From an uncultured Candidatus Saccharibacteria bacterium (GTDB lineage Bacteria; Patescibacteriota; Saccharimonadia; Saccharimonadales; UBA4665), in the NCBI GenBank assembly GCA_903836325.1, contig CAILQE010000004.1, positions 1-6,255 of the forward strand: a stretch of DNA of 6,255 nt, written 5' to 3'. Under the pieces are notes generated by a model that was given only the letters and a program-made list of their open reading frames with translations, was not told where the DNA came from and did no database searches. Positions 1 through 6,255 of this stretch are shown here, piece after piece. The position numbers and the translations under genes were made by a program. Each line of letters starts with the position of its first letter. Positions within the stretch are counted from its first letter, which is position 1.

Positions 1-192
1 AATAGACCCATCGGAAATCTTTCTTTCTTCAAGTAGAGATTTTGAAGGATTTTCAATAACTTCCATTCCCTCTCCGAGCATTTCAAATAGCACAACTTCA
101 TTAACTGATCCAAACCTATTCTTATTAGCTCTTAAAGTTTTAAATCCACTAAACTTATCTCCTTCGAGCTGCAATACAACATCAACTAAATG
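1..192 (-). pseudogene. radA: Rest of radA after an in-frame stop (partial at window edge)
   Basis: Past the TAA at 193-195 the same frame stays open for 64 codons to the window edge and still reads as RadA. It begins HLVDVVLQLEGD, where the family has LEH(M/L)VD..L..EGD. It then gives LRANKNRFGS, containing the KNRFG motif that is the signature of RadA and needed for its branch-migration activity, and later VNEVVLFEM and ENPSKSLLEER, matching the family's NE.G.FEM and NPS..(F/L)L.ER segments. The reading frame, spacing and motifs are all preserved, so only one codon separates this from an intact gene. The C-terminal Lon-protease-like domain lies outside the window. Re-initiation is conceivable at an in-frame ATG at 79-81, but no ribosome binding site is obvious there. 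This segment is therefore the detached second half of radA, or it is part of an intact radA if the stop is a sequence error. Confidence 0.85.
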
Positions 193-864
193 TTAGAGTA
201 TTTTAGGTCCAGCAATATATCCTTCCTTGGTTACATGTCCCACTAGAATTACGGATGTGAGCGAACCCTTAGCGGCTCTAATTATTAAATTAGTAGAGTT
301 AGTTATTTGAGAAACATTACCAGCTGCTGAGTTAATGGCTTCAAGGCTTATGGTCTGAATTGAATCTACTATTACTAAATTAAATTTTCCAGATTCAATT
401 GCATTTACAATTTGATCAGTAGAATTGGAGTTAACAAGGTGAATATTTTCGTTAGAAATTTTAAGTCTTTTAGCTCTTAATGCAACTTGTTCAATAGATT
501 CCTCGCCCGATACGTAAAGAACATTTAGATTAGGGTTAACATATTCTGCCACTTGAAGAAGTAAGGTAGATTTACCTATTCCCGGTTCTCCGCTTAGTAA
601 AACTACGCTACCTTTCACCACTCCACCGCCGAGAAGGCTATTTATTTGTTTACTGGATAGTTCGATCCTATTTTCTTTTTCTTTAATAGAAGTCTGTATA
701 TTTTCAGGCTTAAATACTGATGAGTTAACATTCTTAGAAGACGAAGAAACCTGAACTACCTCCTCCATGGAATTCCAGCTATCGCACGCTGAACACTTGC
801 CTGCCCAACTAGAAGTCTGAGCACCGCAATTTGAACATACAAAAGTTAGTCGATCTTTACCCAT
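193..864 (-). CDS. radA: DNA repair protein RadA/Sms, N-terminal part ended by a premature stop
   Basis: RadA is a RecA-like DnaB-type ATPase that drives branch migration in recombination repair. The 223 residues show the N-terminal zinc finger C10-X2-C13-X10-C24-X2-C27 with the usual W-AGKC context, a linker, then the RecA core. The core has Walker A GEPGIGKST at 92-100, VSGEES at 118-123, and Walker B with LVIVD ending at D167. The conserved VGHVTKEG..AGPK follows at 208-221. The frame stops after L223, exactly where the family has the near-invariant Glu of L-E-H. Intact RadA is about 450 residues. The fragment lacks KNRFG and the Lon-like domain, so as written it should be inactive in branch migration. 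The ATG at 862-864 lies 37 bp after the clpC stop. An in-frame TAA five codons upstream limits the start, and there is no clear Shine-Dalgarno. No terminator is visible in the 37 bp gap, so co-transcription with clpC is likely. Confidence 0.9.
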   Translation of the reverse strand: MGKDRLTFVCSNCGAQTSSWAGKCSACDSWNSMEEVVQVSSSSKNVNSSVFKPENIQTSIKEKENRIELSSKQINSLLGGGVVKGSVVLLSGEPGIGKSTLLLQVAEYVNPNLNVLYVSGEESIEQVALRAKRLKISNENIHLVNSNSTDQIVNAIESGKFNLVIVDSIQTISLEAINSAAGNVSQITNSTNLIIRAAKGSLTSVILVGHVTKEGYIAGPKIL

Positions 865-901
865 TTCTAATCTATATTAAAACACTTTTTATAAAATTAG
901 A

Positions 902-3379
902 CTAAACTTCTTGATTAGCTATTTTGTAGGTTAAACCCTTAGAATTAGCACTTATTTCTACAATATTTCCACTTATTAATTTCCCACCTAGGAGCATATT
1001 AGATAATTCATCTTCGATAGTATCTTGAATAAGTCTTCTAAGTGGACGTACTCCGTTTTTAATATCGTAACCTTTATCTAGTAGGTAATTCTTAGCTTTG
1101 TTATCTAGTTTTATGCTGGTTTTAGTTTTAGATATTCTATCTCTAAGTTCTTCAATTTGTAGGTCTATTATCTTAAATAAATTATCTTTAGTAAGTGAAT
1201 TGAATATTATAGTTTTATCTATTCTATTTAGAAGTTCTGGTCTTAATAATTTCTTAAGTTCATCACTTAATTTCTCTTTAGAAGCTTGATTGATTGTTTC
1301 TTCGTTATTAGCATTCTTACTAAAACCAAAACTTATATTCTTTTGAAGTTTATCTACTCCAATATTGGATGTCATGATTACAATTGTATTGGTGAAATCT
1401 ATTTTTCTACCCTTAGCATCAGTTAAAGTTCCGTCTTCTAGAATCTGCAATAACATATTAAATACTTCTGGATGCGCTTTTTCGATTTCATCAAACAAGA
1501 CAATGCTATATGGCTGACGTCTGATCTTATCGGTAAGCTGACCTTGATCGTCATAACCTACGTATCCTGCAGGTGCACCAACTAATCTAGATACATTATG
1601 TTGTTGGGCAAATTCACTCATATCTATTTTTATGAGGGCATTATTAGTTCCATAAAATTCTTTAGCAAGCACTCTGGCTAATTCTGTTTTACCGACACCA
1701 GTAGGCCCTAAGAATATGAAAGAGCCTATTGGTCTGTTTTCACTAGAAATACCGCTCCTAGACCTTCGTATGGCCTTTGAAAGCTCTTTAACTGCTTCGT
1801 CTTGACCTATCACACTTAAAGCTAAGAGTTCCTCTAACTTGAGCAGGTATTTAGCTTCTGATTTGATCACTTTTTGTACTGGTATTCCACTTATTCTAGA
1901 AATTACTGCTGCTAAATCTTCGCTAGTTAATTTAATTTTAGGAGATTTTTTAACACTATCCACATATTTTTTATATTCTTCTTTAAGCTGAGAAAGTTTA
2001 GTTTTAAATGTGGCCGCTCTTTCATAGTCTTCTTTATCTACAGCTTCTTCTATTTGTACCTCGATTAATTGAAGTTCTTTGGATATTTTTCTATATTCAG
2101 GAGAACTCTTAGTACTGTTAACTCTTTTATCCGCAGAGGCTTCATCAATAAGGTCAATAGCTTTATCTGGCATATATCGATCTTGGATATATCTTTTAGA
2201 CAGAGTAACCGCATCTTCTAGAACTTCGTCTGAGATACTAACTTTATGGAATTCTTCGTAGTTAGAGCGTAAACCTTTTAGGATATTGAGGGTTTCTTTA
2301 AGTGTTGTCTCGGGGACGTATATAGGTTGGAATCTTCTTTCTAATGCCGCATCCTTTTCAATATATTTAGAATATTCACTATTCGTTGTAGCTCCAATTA
2401 TCTGCATCTTTCCACGTGCTAGAGCTGGTTTTAGAATATTTGAAGCATCCATAGATCCTTCGGCTGCACCGGCACCAACAATATTATGTAGTTCATCGAT
2501 AAAAGCTATCGTATTCGAGTTGCCTTCAAGTTCATCAATAACTTTTTTTAATCTTTGTTCAAATTCCCCACGGTACTTAGTACCAGCAACCATAGAAGCT
2601 AGATCGATCGATACTATTTTCTTATCTAATAAACTATCTGGTACATCTTCGGTAGCGATGAGTTGAGCTAAACCTTCAACAATAGCAGTTTTACCGACAC
2701 CAGGTTCGCCAATTATAACTGGGTTATTCTTGTTTCGGCGATTTAAGATTGTAATAAGTCTTCTAAGTTGATTCTCTCTACCTACAAGTGGATCTAACTT
2801 GCCTAGTTTAGCTAATCTTGTTAAATCTACTCCATAAAAATCTAAAGCTGTCTTAGGGGCACCTTTGGCTTTTTTGTCTCCGCCATTAGCACCTATAATA
2901 TTTTCTGCGTACTGTTGTCTATTTAAGAATCTACTAAGATCATCTAATAGGCCTTCTGTATCGATGTTCATTTCTTTAAGCATTACAGTAGCTCTAGAAT
3001 TCTTCTGTACAATTATGCTATATAAAATATGCTCTGTTCCGCAATTATCTTGTGAAAATTCTCTTGAAATATCAAAAGCAGTTCTTAAAGTTAATTTAGC
3101 TGTTTCACTTAAACCTTTGTATCCCACTTGAGTTGCAAGAGATCTAGGAGATTTATCTAGTATTTGTCTAGCTTTAATAACATTAACTCCATACTCGTTT
3201 AGGATCTTAGATCCAGTAGATTCTTTTTGAGATAAAACTCCGAGTAATAAATGTTCAGTACCGATATATGCACTGTCTAATGCGCGTGCAATATTATCTG
3301 CCTGATATAAACTCTTTTTAGCATTATCAGTCAGCTTAGAAAGAAATTCGTTAAAGAATGGATTATCGTTAGGTAACAT
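902..3379 (-). CDS. clpC: ATP-dependent Clp protease ATP-binding subunit ClpC (Hsp100 unfoldase)
   Basis: Cytoplasmic AAA+ unfoldase that feeds proteins to ClpP. Counting from the ATG at 3377-3379 (825 residues), the layout is two Clp_N repeats (IGTEHLLLG near 40-48, CGTEHILYS near 113-121). The first ATPase has Walker A GEPGVGKT at 224-231, pore loop KYRG at 268-271, Walker B FIDELH near 293-298 and ALERRF at 345-350. A middle domain carries a UVR-like DKEDYERAATFKTKLSQLKEE stretch near 449-469, which marks ClpC rather than ClpB or ClpA. The second ATPase has GPTGVGKT at 558-565, pore loop GYVGY at 605-609, LFDEIEKAH at 628-636, LLNRID at 716-721 and sensor-2 GVRPLRR at 776-782. FGF at 684-686 lies where the ClpP-docking loop is expected. 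The stop is TAG. An in-frame GTG at 3395-3397 would add six residues, but its TAAGG directly abuts the codon with no spacing, whereas the ATG lies 18 nt downstream of TAAGG. Start choice is uncertain. radA follows after 37 bp. Confidence 0.93.
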   Translation of the reverse strand: MLPNDNPFFNEFLSKLTDNAKKSLYQADNIARALDSAYIGTEHLLLGVLSQKESTGSKILNEYGVNVIKARQILDKSPRSLATQVGYKGLSETAKLTLRTAFDISREFSQDNCGTEHILYSIIVQKNSRATVMLKEMNIDTEGLLDDLSRFLNRQQYAENIIGANGGDKKAKGAPKTALDFYGVDLTRLAKLGKLDPLVGRENQLRRLITILNRRNKNNPVIIGEPGVGKTAIVEGLAQLIATEDVPDSLLDKKIVSIDLASMVAGTKYRGEFEQRLKKVIDELEGNSNTIAFIDELHNIVGAGAAEGSMDASNILKPALARGKMQIIGATTNSEYSKYIEKDAALERRFQPIYVPETTLKETLNILKGLRSNYEEFHKVSISDEVLEDAVTLSKRYIQDRYMPDKAIDLIDEASADKRVNSTKSSPEYRKISKELQLIEVQIEEAVDKEDYERAATFKTKLSQLKEEYKKYVDSVKKSPKIKLTSEDLAAVISRISGIPVQKVIKSEAKYLLKLEELLALSVIGQDEAVKELSKAIRRSRSGISSENRPIGSFIFLGPTGVGKTELARVLAKEFYGTNNALIKIDMSEFAQQHNVSRLVGAPAGYVGYDDQGQLTDKIRRQPYSIVLFDEIEKAHPEVFNMLLQILEDGTLTDAKGRKIDFTNTIVIMTSNIGVDKLQKNISFGFSKNANNEETINQASKEKLSDELKKLLRPELLNRIDKTIIFNSLTKDNLFKIIDLQIEELRDRISKTKTSIKLDNKAKNYLLDKGYDIKNGVRPLRRLIQDTIEDELSNMLLGGKLISGNIVEISANSKGLTYKIANQEV

Positions 3380-3421
3380 AGCAATATATTTACACACCCT
3401 TATATTAATGAATATATAAAT

Positions 3422-3450
3422 ATATTACTTTTTTGGCACTCACTAGTCAA
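3422..3450 (-). promoter_or_regulatory. clpC promoter, -35 box inside the CIRCE spacer
   Basis: On the minus strand TTGACT (3450-3445, 5 of 6 to TTGACA) and TAATAT (3427-3422, 4 of 6 to TATAAT) are separated by exactly 17 bp. The expected start of transcription is near 3415, giving a leader of about 36 nt to the ATG. The -35 hexamer begins at the first base of the 9-bp spacer between the two CIRCE arms, so HrcA bound to CIRCE would directly block RNA polymerase. This promoter lets clpC-radA be expressed apart from nusA. Confidence 0.7.
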
Positions 3451-3459
3451 GAGTGCTAA
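3433..3459 (-). promoter_or_regulatory. CIRCE element (HrcA operator) upstream of clpC
   Basis: The minus strand reads TTAGCACTC, nine bases, then GAGTGCCAA. The CIRCE consensus is TTAGCACTC-N9-GAGTGCTAA, so 17 of 18 arm bases match with the exact spacer length. The single difference (C for T) is in the right arm. CIRCE is the binding site of the heat-shock repressor HrcA, classically at groES-groEL and dnaK. The element starts two bases after the nusA stop codon and covers the clpC -35 region. It implies that clpC, and probably radA with it, is a heat-shock operon repressed by HrcA. hrcA itself is not in the window. Confidence 0.93.
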
Positions 3460-3461
3460 TA

Positions 3462-4628
3462 TTATTCGCCGTGTTCTTCGATTGCATCAAGAAGAGAGTT
3501 TTCTAATTCACTCTTTCTTTTAAGTTTTCCTGCTGGTTTAGCTTCTACTTTAACTTCAGCTGGTTCTTCTGTTTTAACTTCATTTGGAGTTCCATTAGAA
3601 ACGATATCTATTTCATATCCAGTAAGCTTGCTTGCTAGTCTTACGTTTTGTCCGCCTTTACCAATAGCTATACTTAATTGATCTTCAGGAACAATAACGT
3701 TAGCTCTTTTTTCTTCTTCAGAAATTTCAACTTTATCTATCTTAGTTGGACTAAGTGCATTAATGATGTACTGTTTAACATCTTCGTCCCAAACTATGAT
3801 ATCTATTTTTTCTTGTTCACCAATTTCACTCATTACAGCGTTAACTCTCGTACCGTGTCCACCAACAAAAGTACCAACTGGGTCAACACCCTTAACATTG
3901 CTCTTAACGGCAATCTTAGTTCTTACTCCAGCTTCTCTAGAAATACCTTTGATTTCAACTGCATTGCTTTCCATTTCAGGAACTTCAGATCTAAATAGAG
4001 CTTCAATAAATTCAATACAAGCTCTAGATGCTATAAGTTGTGGGCCTTTAAAACCTTTTTCAATTTCTTTAAGATAAATCTTAAGTCTTTGACCTGGGTA
4101 GTATCTTTCTCCTTGAATTTGCTCTTGTCTAGGCATAATTCCAGAAGCTTTACCAATCTCTACTCGCACTAAGCTTCCTTCCACTCTAGATACCGCAGAG
4201 TTAAGGATTGATCCAATTTTATCTTCATATTCAGCTAGAACAACTTCTCTTTCTGCTTCTCTAAGTTTTTGTAATATAACTTGTTTAGCAGTTTGCGCAG
4301 CAACTCGTCCGAAAGATTCAACTTTCTGATGGACTTCAATGCTATCACCTATTTGTGCTGACTTATTCATTACTTGAGCTTTACCTAAAGTCATTTCATA
4401 TGCTGAGTTTTCAACATTTTCTACAACGATTTTTTGAACATAGGCGTCTACGTCTCCAGTATTTAGGTTCATAGAGATTTTAATTTCTTGATCTCTATCG
4501 CCATAATCTCTTCTGTATGCAGCTGCTAGAGCCTGTTCTACAGCGTCTTTAACGGTGTCTTCTGGAAGATTTTTTTCTTCCGCGATTGTTCGGATTGCTA
4601 GAGCTAACTGCTTCATATCTAAATCCAT
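3462..4628 (-). CDS. nusA: Transcription termination/antitermination factor NusA
   Basis: NusA binds RNA polymerase and nascent RNA, and promotes pausing and intrinsic termination. The 388-residue protein has the N-terminal polymerase-binding domain (about 1-125, with the IAEEKNLPEDTVKDAVEQAL helix region), an S1 domain (about 135-200, GSLVRVEIGKASGIMPR), then KH1 (about 225-280, with GVDPVGTFVGGHGTRVNAV) and KH2 (about 285-345, LSIAIGKGGQNVRLASKLTG). The KH1 loop reads GGHG, where many homologues have a basic residue such as GMRG. A short charged tail of about 40 residues follows. The acidic repeats of E. coli NusA are absent, giving a length typical of non-proteobacterial NusA. The ATG at 4626-4628 is supported by AAGGAG six bases upstream; a second ATG at codon 5 is less likely. 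Neither rimP upstream nor infB downstream is present, unlike the common rimP-nusA-infB operon. No terminator is visible after the TAA stop, so some read-through into clpC is possible. Confidence 0.95.
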   Translation of the reverse strand: MDLDMKQLALAIRTIAEEKNLPEDTVKDAVEQALAAAYRRDYGDRDQEIKISMNLNTGDVDAYVQKIVVENVENSAYEMTLGKAQVMNKSAQIGDSIEVHQKVESFGRVAAQTAKQVILQKLREAEREVVLAEYEDKIGSILNSAVSRVEGSLVRVEIGKASGIMPRQEQIQGERYYPGQRLKIYLKEIEKGFKGPQLIASRACIEFIEALFRSEVPEMESNAVEIKGISREAGVRTKIAVKSNVKGVDPVGTFVGGHGTRVNAVMSEIGEQEKIDIIVWDEDVKQYIINALSPTKIDKVEISEEEKRANVIVPEDQLSIAIGKGGQNVRLASKLTGYEIDIVSNGTPNEVKTEEPAEVKVEAKPAGKLKRKSELENSLLDAIEEHGE

Positions 4629-4634
4629 AATATT

Positions 4635-4640
4635 CTCCTT
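4635..4640 (-). promoter_or_regulatory. Ribosome binding site of nusA
   Basis: AAGGAG on the minus strand is followed by six bases and then the nusA ATG. It is a near-ideal Shine-Dalgarno and fixes the start at 4628 over the second in-frame ATG. It is also the only strong Shine-Dalgarno among the genes of this window, and contrasts with the aminopeptidase gene, which has none. Confidence 0.85.
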
Positions 4641-4657
4641 TATTTGATTTTCTTATT

Positions 4658-4682
4658 AAAAAAACCGACCTGATTTGGTCGG
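4658..4682 (-). terminator. Intrinsic terminator in the nusA leader (candidate attenuator)
   Basis: On the minus strand CCGACC (4682-4677), a six-base loop AAATCA, and GGTCGG (4670-4665) form a perfect 6-bp GC-rich stem. It is followed at once by seven T (4664-4658). The opposite strand has no T-tract after the stem, so the terminator works only toward nusA. It lies between the nusA promoter and the nusA Shine-Dalgarno, with the hairpin starting only about five bases after the predicted transcript start, and no gene upstream on that strand ends here. The placement suggests premature termination of nusA transcripts at about 30 nt. No competing antiterminator pairing is visible in the short leader. 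A six-pair stem is short for an efficient terminator, so dependence on NusA is plausible. Confidence 0.8.
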
Positions 4683-4693
4683 AAACTAATATA

Positions 4694-4722
4694 ATTATAT
4701 ATCTAATCCATTCTTATGTAAA
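4694..4722 (-). promoter_or_regulatory. nusA promoter (sigma70-type)
   Basis: The minus strand has TTTACA (4722-4717, 5 of 6 to TTGACA), a 17-bp spacer, and a perfect TATAAT (4699-4694). The likely transcript start is A at 4687, giving a leader of about 59 nt that begins almost directly with the terminator hairpin. It is the best promoter match in the window. Its -35 box lies within three bases of the divergent aminopeptidase -10 region. Confidence 0.8.
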
Positions 4723-4724
4723 GT

Positions 4725-4733
4725 TGTGATAAT
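4725..4733 (+). promoter_or_regulatory. Extended -10 promoter of the M1 aminopeptidase gene
   Basis: TGT followed by GATAAT (4728-4733) matches the extended -10 form TGn-TATAAT with one mismatch in the hexamer. No good -35 box is seen 16-18 bp upstream, which is acceptable for extended -10 promoters. Transcription would start near 4740, only about five bases before the ATG. An alternative -10, TATATT at 4733-4738, would place the start at the ATG itself. Either way the message is leaderless or nearly so. Confidence 0.5.
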
Positions 4734-4744
4734 ATATTTTGTAA

Positions 4745-6255
4745 ATGAAGAGCGTCAAAAGACTATTTAAAGATTTCAATCCACATACCTACAATTTAAC
4801 GCTCGACCTAGATAAGGAAAAGCTTAAATTCAGCGGTAAAGTTGTTATTAATGGCAAGAAAACCGGTAGACCTTCTAAAAGGCTTACCTTCCATCAAAAG
4901 AATTTAAAAGTTATTAGTGCTAAGGTTACAAAACTTGGTAAAGATAAAAAAGATATTTCTATTGATAGGATTAATCTACACAATAGATTTGATGAAGTTA
5001 GACTACATAGCTCAGAATTAATATATCCCGGTGAATACAGTGTTGAAATTGAGTTTAAAGGAAAAATTTCTAATCAGCTGAATGGAATATATCCCTCAAG
5101 ATTTAAAGATGGAGAAAAAGACGATCTTATTATTGCTACCCAATTTGAATCTCACCATGCTAGGGAAGCTTTCGTTTGTATTGACGAGCCTGAGGCTAAA
5201 GCTGAATTTGATTTAACACTAATAACCGAAGACCTTTCTGCAATAATTTCTAATACTTCTATTATTAATAAAGAATTTAAAGACGGAAGAGTTCACACAA
5301 AATTTGAAACTACTCCTAAAATGAGTACTTACCTATTAGCTTTTGTAGTAGGAAATATGTCATTCCTTGAAACCAGAACAAAGAAAGGTATCTTAATTAG
5401 AACTTATGCAGTTGATAAACTAGTTAAAAATACCGAGTACGCCCTTGAAGTATCAGCAAAGATATTAGATTTCTACGAAGATTATTTTGATGTTCCATAT
5501 CCATTATCTAAATGTGATTTTATAGCCTTACCAGATTTCTCTTCCGGTGCCATGGAAAACTGGGGATGTATTACTTTCAGAGATCAAGCACTACTAGTAG
5601 ACGAACACTCTTCAAAGAGTGTCAGGCAGTACGTTGCTAATGTTATAGCTCACGAACTTACTCATCAGTGGTTTGGTAACTTAGTTACTATGGAGTGGTG
5701 GACAGATCTATGGCTCAATGAAAGTTTTGCTTCTTGGATGAGTTACCTAGGAGTGGATCACCTTTTTCCTGAATGGAAAGTTTGGACACAGTTTAATAAC
5801 GAAGAGCAAACACCTGCACTTAGACTAGATGGTCTTAATAACACTCATCCTATTGAAGTTCCGATTCATCATCCTGATGAAATTCGTACTATCTTTGATC
5901 TTATTTCTTACGAAAAAGGTGCATCTGTTATATTGATGCTTGAAAATTATCTAGGCCATGAACAATTTAAAAAAGGGATTAGAGAATATCTTAAAAATCA
6001 CGCATACAAGAATACCTTAACTAACGATTTGTGGAATTCTATCTCTAAAGCTAACAATGTTGATGTGAAAGGTATTATGGATAAATGGCTTAAACAACCT
6101 GGCTACCCAATTGTTAAAGCCGATTTAAATAATGGCGAAGTTACACTTACTCAAAATAGATTTAAATATCTAGTGGACGAAAACGACCATTCTATATGGC
6201 CTATACCTATCAAGCGAAGTGAACATGATAGAGAGATTTTTGATACAAGAACTAC
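4745..6255 (+). CDS. pepN: M1 family zinc aminopeptidase (aminopeptidase N-like), 3' end outside window
   Basis: A zinc metallopeptidase that removes N-terminal residues from peptides, probably in the cytoplasm because no signal peptide is visible. The first 503 residues are present. The N-terminal beta domain contains TQFES..AREAFVCIDEPEAK, a variant of the family's ARR.FPCFDEP.F.K. The catalytic domain has the substrate-anchoring GAMEN at 268-272, and zinc ligands H303 and H307 in HELTHQW with catalytic E304. The third ligand E326 in NESFASW lies exactly 18 residues after H307. The transition-state tyrosine is Y389 in YEKGASVILM. All catalytic residues are intact. M1 enzymes usually run to about 850 residues, so roughly 350 should lie beyond the window. 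The ATG at 4745 is the first possible start, and similarity to the family begins directly after it, but no Shine-Dalgarno precedes it. For a CPR-type host-dependent cell, peptide scavenging is a plausible role (inference). The gene is divergent from nusA, 116 bp away. Confidence 0.95.
   Translation, partial: MKSVKRLFKDFNPHTYNLTLDLDKEKLKFSGKVVINGKKTGRPSKRLTFHQKNLKVISAKVTKLGKDKKDISIDRINLHNRFDEVRLHSSELIYPGEYSVEIEFKGKISNQLNGIYPSRFKDGEKDDLIIATQFESHHAREAFVCIDEPEAKAEFDLTLITEDLSAIISNTSIINKEFKDGRVHTKFETTPKMSTYLLAFVVGNMSFLETRTKKGILIRTYAVDKLVKNTEYALEVSAKILDFYEDYFDVPYPLSKCDFIALPDFSSGAMENWGCITFRDQALLVDEHSSKSVRQYVANVIAHELTHQWFGNLVTMEWWTDLWLNESFASWMSYLGVDHLFPEWKVWTQFNNEEQTPALRLDGLNNTHPIEVPIHHPDEIRTIFDLISYEKGASVILMLENYLGHEQFKKGIREYLKNHAYKNTLTNDLWNSISKANNVDVKGIMDKWLKQPGYPIVKADLNNGEVTLTQNRFKYLVDENDHSIWPIPIKRSEHDREIFDTRT

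Noticed and set aside
193..195. Recoded stop (altered genetic code) as explanation for the radA interruption
   Set aside because: The codon is TAA, which ends nusA normally. Known CPR recoding concerns UGA to Gly, and no in-frame UGA is seen in any gene here.
865..901. Possible hairpin between clpC and radA (TCTAAT/ATTAGA arms)
   Set aside because: The arms are short, pure AT-rich pairs with a long loop and no T-tract. It is not a credible terminator.
1098..3131. Plus-strand open frames at 1098-1289, 2079-2261, 2286-2666 and 2865-3131
   Set aside because: They lie wholly antisense to clpC, whose frame is full of conserved motifs. Their translations are low-complexity Ser/Leu-rich with no recognisable domain.
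3433..3459. CIRCE inverted repeat read as a terminator for nusA
   Set aside because: On the minus strand the second arm is followed by an A-run, not a T-tract. The exact consensus and N9 spacer identify it as an HrcA operator.
3678..4077. Plus-strand open frames at 3678-3998 and 3763-4077
   Set aside because: They are antisense to nusA, overlap each other in different frames, and have compositionally biased translations. They are shadows of the NusA coding frame.
1..6255. Mobile element, CRISPR array, defence or novel multi-gene system
   Set aside because: No transposase, repeat array, att-like repeat or unknown gene cluster is visible. All coding sequence is explained by four housekeeping genes.

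Overview
The window is AT-rich chromosomal DNA carrying four housekeeping genes. Three lie on the minus strand in transcription order nusA, clpC, radA, and the fourth, an M1 aminopeptidase gene, is transcribed divergently on the plus strand. The protein sequences, the compact NusA, the large M1 aminopeptidase and the low GC suggest a Patescibacteria/CPR genome, most likely Candidatus Saccharibacteria (TM7). That placement is an inference from sequence feel, not from a search. No in-frame UGA occurs in the long reading frames, and UAA and UAG serve as stops, so the standard bacterial code fits. I see no mobile element, CRISPR array, RNA gene or defence locus.

Layout. 1-864 (minus) is radA, broken by one in-frame TAA at 193-195. 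The frame stays open past the stop to the window edge and still encodes the family's hallmark KNRFG motif. 902-3379 (minus) is clpC, a complete two-ATPase Clp unfoldase. 3422-3459 holds a clpC promoter whose -35 box sits in the spacer of a near-perfect CIRCE (HrcA operator). 3462-4628 (minus) is nusA. 4629-4744 is a compact divergent control region. It holds a strong sigma70-type promoter for nusA, followed immediately by a hairpin plus T-tract terminator between that promoter and the nusA ribosome binding site, and an overlapping extended -10 promoter for the aminopeptidase gene, which appears to have almost no 5' leader. 4745 to the end (plus) is the N-terminal 503 residues of the M1 zinc aminopeptidase.

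How the parts work together. clpC followed by radA matches the end of the Firmicutes ctsR-mcsA-mcsB-clpC-radA stress operon, but here the upstream regulators are absent and an HrcA site is used instead. NusA stimulates intrinsic termination, so a terminator in its own leader suggests negative autoregulation by attenuation, as known for Bacillus subtilis nusA. That leader and the radA nonsense codon are the two observations most worth checking.
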